The notes under the pieces were generated by a model. That model was given only the letters and a program-made list of their open reading frames with translations, did no database searches and was not told the origin of the DNA. A stretch of 7,799 bases of DNA, taken from Phycisphaerales bacterium. Lineage in GTDB: Bacteria > Planctomycetota > Phycisphaerae > Tepidisphaerales > Tepidisphaeraceae. The position numbers were made by a program, and so were the translations under genes. The DNA is taken from positions 1-7,799 of the forward strand of contig PMAK01000017.1 in the NCBI GenBank assembly GCA_003153655.1, given 5' to 3'. Positions 6,544 through 7,799 of the stretch are shown piece after piece (position 1 is the first letter of the stretch; every line of letters starts with the position of its first letter).

Positions 6544-7551
6544 ATGAACACGACGAATTCAAATAACGGCAAGCATCCGAAAACGCTGCTCGCGGCGGTT
6601 CGTTATTTCTCCGATCAGGCAATCGCCCACGACTTTTTTGTGTCAATGCGATGGCCGAATGGTCCGGTTTGCCCGCGTTGTGGATCGACCGAAGTTGCCT
6701 ATCAACAGAAATATCGGCGATTTCAATGCAAGCATGGGCACGACGGACGCCAGTTCACCGTCAAGACGGGATCGGTCATGGAGGATTCCCCGCTCGGACT
6801 GGACAAGTGGGCGCTCGCACTATGGATGGAAGTCAATTGCAAGAATTCTGTCAGCAGCTATGAGGTTCATCGCGCTTCGGGAATCACTCAAAAGTCGGCG
6901 TGGTTTCTGCTTCACCGACTCCGATTTGCTATCAAGCAAGGTTCATTTGAAAAGATCGGCGGAAAGGGTGAAGTCGTGGAAGCCGACGAAACCTTTGTCG
7001 GCGGTCTGTCGCGCAACATGCACAAGAGTAAACGCGCCAAACTTCGCGGCACTGGCGGCATGGACAAGACCCCGGTTATGGGACTGCTCGCCCGCCATAC
7101 CGAAGATGCTCCGAGCCATGTCCGCGCTATGGTTTTGCCGAACGTCCAGCGGCAAACCTTGCACGACGTAATCCACAAAAATGTCGAACCGGGATCGCAA
7201 GTGTTCACCGACGCGTGGAAGGCATACAAGCAAATGGACCCGAAGTTTTTCCATGATTTCGTTGACCACGCCGAGGCATATGTGAAAGGCGTCGTTCACA
7301 CGAACGGACTCGAAAATTTCTGGTCGCTTTTCAAGCGGTGCATCAAGGGAACGCACGTCAGTATCGAGCCGTTCCATATTCAAGCGTATGTTGATTCTGA
7401 AGCGTTCCGATTCAATAACCGCAAACTGCACGACGGCCAGCGGTTCACGCTTGCTGCCAAGGGCTTGCATGGAAAGCGGTTGACTTATAAGGCGCTCATT
7501 GGCGCATCGGAGGGTGCCCCCGGTACGGGAAGCGAAGGTCTACCAAACTGA
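6544..7551 (+). CDS. IS1595-family (ISXO2-type) transposase
   Basis: This 335-aa transposase catalyses movement of the element. The N-terminal part carries the helical lead typical of the family (AVRYFSD..AHDFFVSMRWPNG, 18-40). A zinc ribbon follows with CPRCGS (Cys43, Cys46) and CKHGH (Cys62 with His64 or His66). The second half-site usually has a second Cys; here His appears to replace it, with two extra residues. Then comes FTVKTGSVMEDSPLGLDKWALALW (71-94), conserved in ISXO2-like proteins. The catalytic domain shows EADETFVGG (Asp148), VFTDAWKAY (Asp223) and VHTNGLENFWSLFKR (251-265), which supplies the third catalytic residue (Asn or Glu) and the trailing Lys/Arg. The length is normal and no frameshift is seen. 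The start at 6544 keeps the full N-terminal domain. It reads directly out of the promoter at 6509-6537, and a small gene follows after 9 nt. Confidence 0.95.
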   Translation: MNTTNSNNGKHPKTLLAAVRYFSDQAIAHDFFVSMRWPNGPVCPRCGSTEVAYQQKYRRFQCKHGHDGRQFTVKTGSVMEDSPLGLDKWALALWMEVNCKNSVSSYEVHRASGITQKSAWFLLHRLRFAIKQGSFEKIGGKGEVVEADETFVGGLSRNMHKSKRAKLRGTGGMDKTPVMGLLARHTEDAPSHVRAMVLPNVQRQTLHDVIHKNVEPGSQVFTDAWKAYKQMDPKFFHDFVDHAEAYVKGVVHTNGLENFWSLFKRCIKGTHVSIEPFHIQAYVDSEAFRFNNRKLHDGQRFTLAAKGLHGKRLTYKALIGASEGAPGTGSEGLPN

Positions 7552-7560
7552 AAGGCCCGA

Positions 7561-7728
7561 ATGAGAAAAAAGAAACCTGACCAGCCGACGGATTTTGAAG
7601 TCGAGAATGCCGATGCTGCGTTTCGGAATTTCGAGAACGCGACTCGGCAGATTCTGTCAGTGCCAAAAAAGAAAATCGACGCGATGCTGGCTAAGGAAAA
7701 GCGCGGTAAATTGAAGCGGAAAAAATGA
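7561..7728 (+). CDS. Small basic protein following the IS1595 transposase
   Basis: A 55-aa frame starts with ATG 9 nt after the transposase stop and ends at TGA 7726-7728. A possible Shine-Dalgarno AAGG lies 5 nt before the ATG, and translational coupling with the transposase gene is likely. The protein has a basic start (MRKKK), an acidic middle, the segment FRNFENATRQILSVPKKKIDAML (21-43) and a lysine/arginine-rich end (LKRKK). From memory, short proteins with a pattern of F..F....LSVPK.EI and a basic tail often follow transposases of this kind, but I know of no proven function. It could be an accessory DNA-binding protein of the element or, less likely, an antitoxin-like partner of the HEPN passenger. 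It lies inside the right terminal repeat. Confidence 0.7.
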   Translation: MRKKKPDQPTDFEVENADAAFRNFENATRQILSVPKKKIDAMLAKEKRGKLKRKK

Positions 7729-7774
7729 AGCGGTTGGCTTTGGCAACGCCGCGTAATTAGCGAAATAACGCTAT

Positions 7775-7799
7775 TGAGTTGTCAAGTAAGTTGTCACCC
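7775..7799 (-). repeat. Right terminal inverted repeat of the IS
   Basis: Read inward on the minus strand it starts GGGTGACAAC and reaches TTGACAACTCA, matching 5511-5535 at 21 of 25 positions. It contains two direct copies of TGACAACT spaced 12 bp start to start, about one helical turn. In the left end the outer copy is degenerate (TAACAATA). The tip coincides with the window edge. Just inside, TAGCG (7758-7762) and CGCTA (7769-7773) form a small hairpin. Confidence 0.85.

Larger units (their letters stand above)
5511..7799 (+). mobile_element. IS1595-family element carrying a HEPN-like passenger gene
   Basis: An ISXO2-type transposase gene, a 951-bp passenger gene and a small downstream gene are enclosed by inverted repeats. 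Reading inward, the left end starts GGGTAACAAT at 5511 and the right end starts GGGTGACAAC at 7799. Both reach the shared core TTGACAACTCA at positions 15-25, with 21 of 25 positions identical. At about 2.29 kb it is roughly twice a simple IS1595-family element; passenger genes are an established feature of this family. All three genes point the same way and gaps are minimal. The reading frames are intact, so the element may be active. The right repeat ends on the last base of the window, so the target-site duplication cannot be checked. The element lies about 295 bp upstream of the ABC exporter start, oriented away from it. Confidence 0.85.

Noticed and set aside
6495..7799. A simple 1.3-kb IS starting at GGCTAAAT with the passenger gene outside it
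   Set aside because: The sequence at 6495 lacks the GGGT tip and needs a gap to align, whereas the end at 5511 aligns without gaps at 21 of 25 positions. It is kept only as a possible ancestral boundary.

Overview
The window looks like a chromosomal segment, or a contig end, from a GC-rich environmental bacterium. The sequence holds no rRNA or other direct taxonomic marker. The exporter with a PDZ-like insert and the large STAND/TPR protein without a conventional operon fit Planctomycetota (perhaps Phycisphaerae-type), but this is a guess from gene style and I hold it loosely.

Layout. At the left edge (about 1-206, + strand) is the 3' end of a gene that appears to encode a membrane protein. 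A non-coding gap follows (207-581). It holds a G-quadruplex-type G-run array that overlaps one arm of a strong hairpin, between the convergent 3' ends of this gene and the next. Two large genes then lie on the minus strand. The first (582-2693) encodes a STAND-type NB-ARC ATPase with a C-terminal TPR array, a strong ribosome binding site and an operator-like inverted repeat near its start. The second (2979-5216) encodes a one-piece ABC exporter (TMD plus NBD) with a PDZ-like domain inserted in the first extracytoplasmic loop.

The right third (5511-7799) is best read as one intact insertion sequence of the IS1595 family (ISXO2-type transposase), about 2.29 kb long. Its terminal inverted repeats match at 21 of 25 positions, and the right one ends exactly at the last base of the window. 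Between the left repeat and the transposase gene lies a passenger gene (5562-6512) for a 316-aa protein with a HEPN-like R-x4-H motif. A 55-aa basic protein is encoded just after the transposase gene. The TTGACAACTCA core of the terminal repeat occurs a third time between passenger and transposase. There it supplies a near-consensus -35 box with 17-bp spacing to TATCTT, and it contains the passenger's stop codon. Both the passenger and the transposase start about 7 nt after a candidate -10, so both may be made from leaderless transcripts driven by repeat-derived promoters.

The most interesting element is this compact HEPN-carrying IS1595 transposon. The PDZ-ABC fusion comes second. I see no tRNA, rRNA, CRISPR array or recognisable riboswitch.
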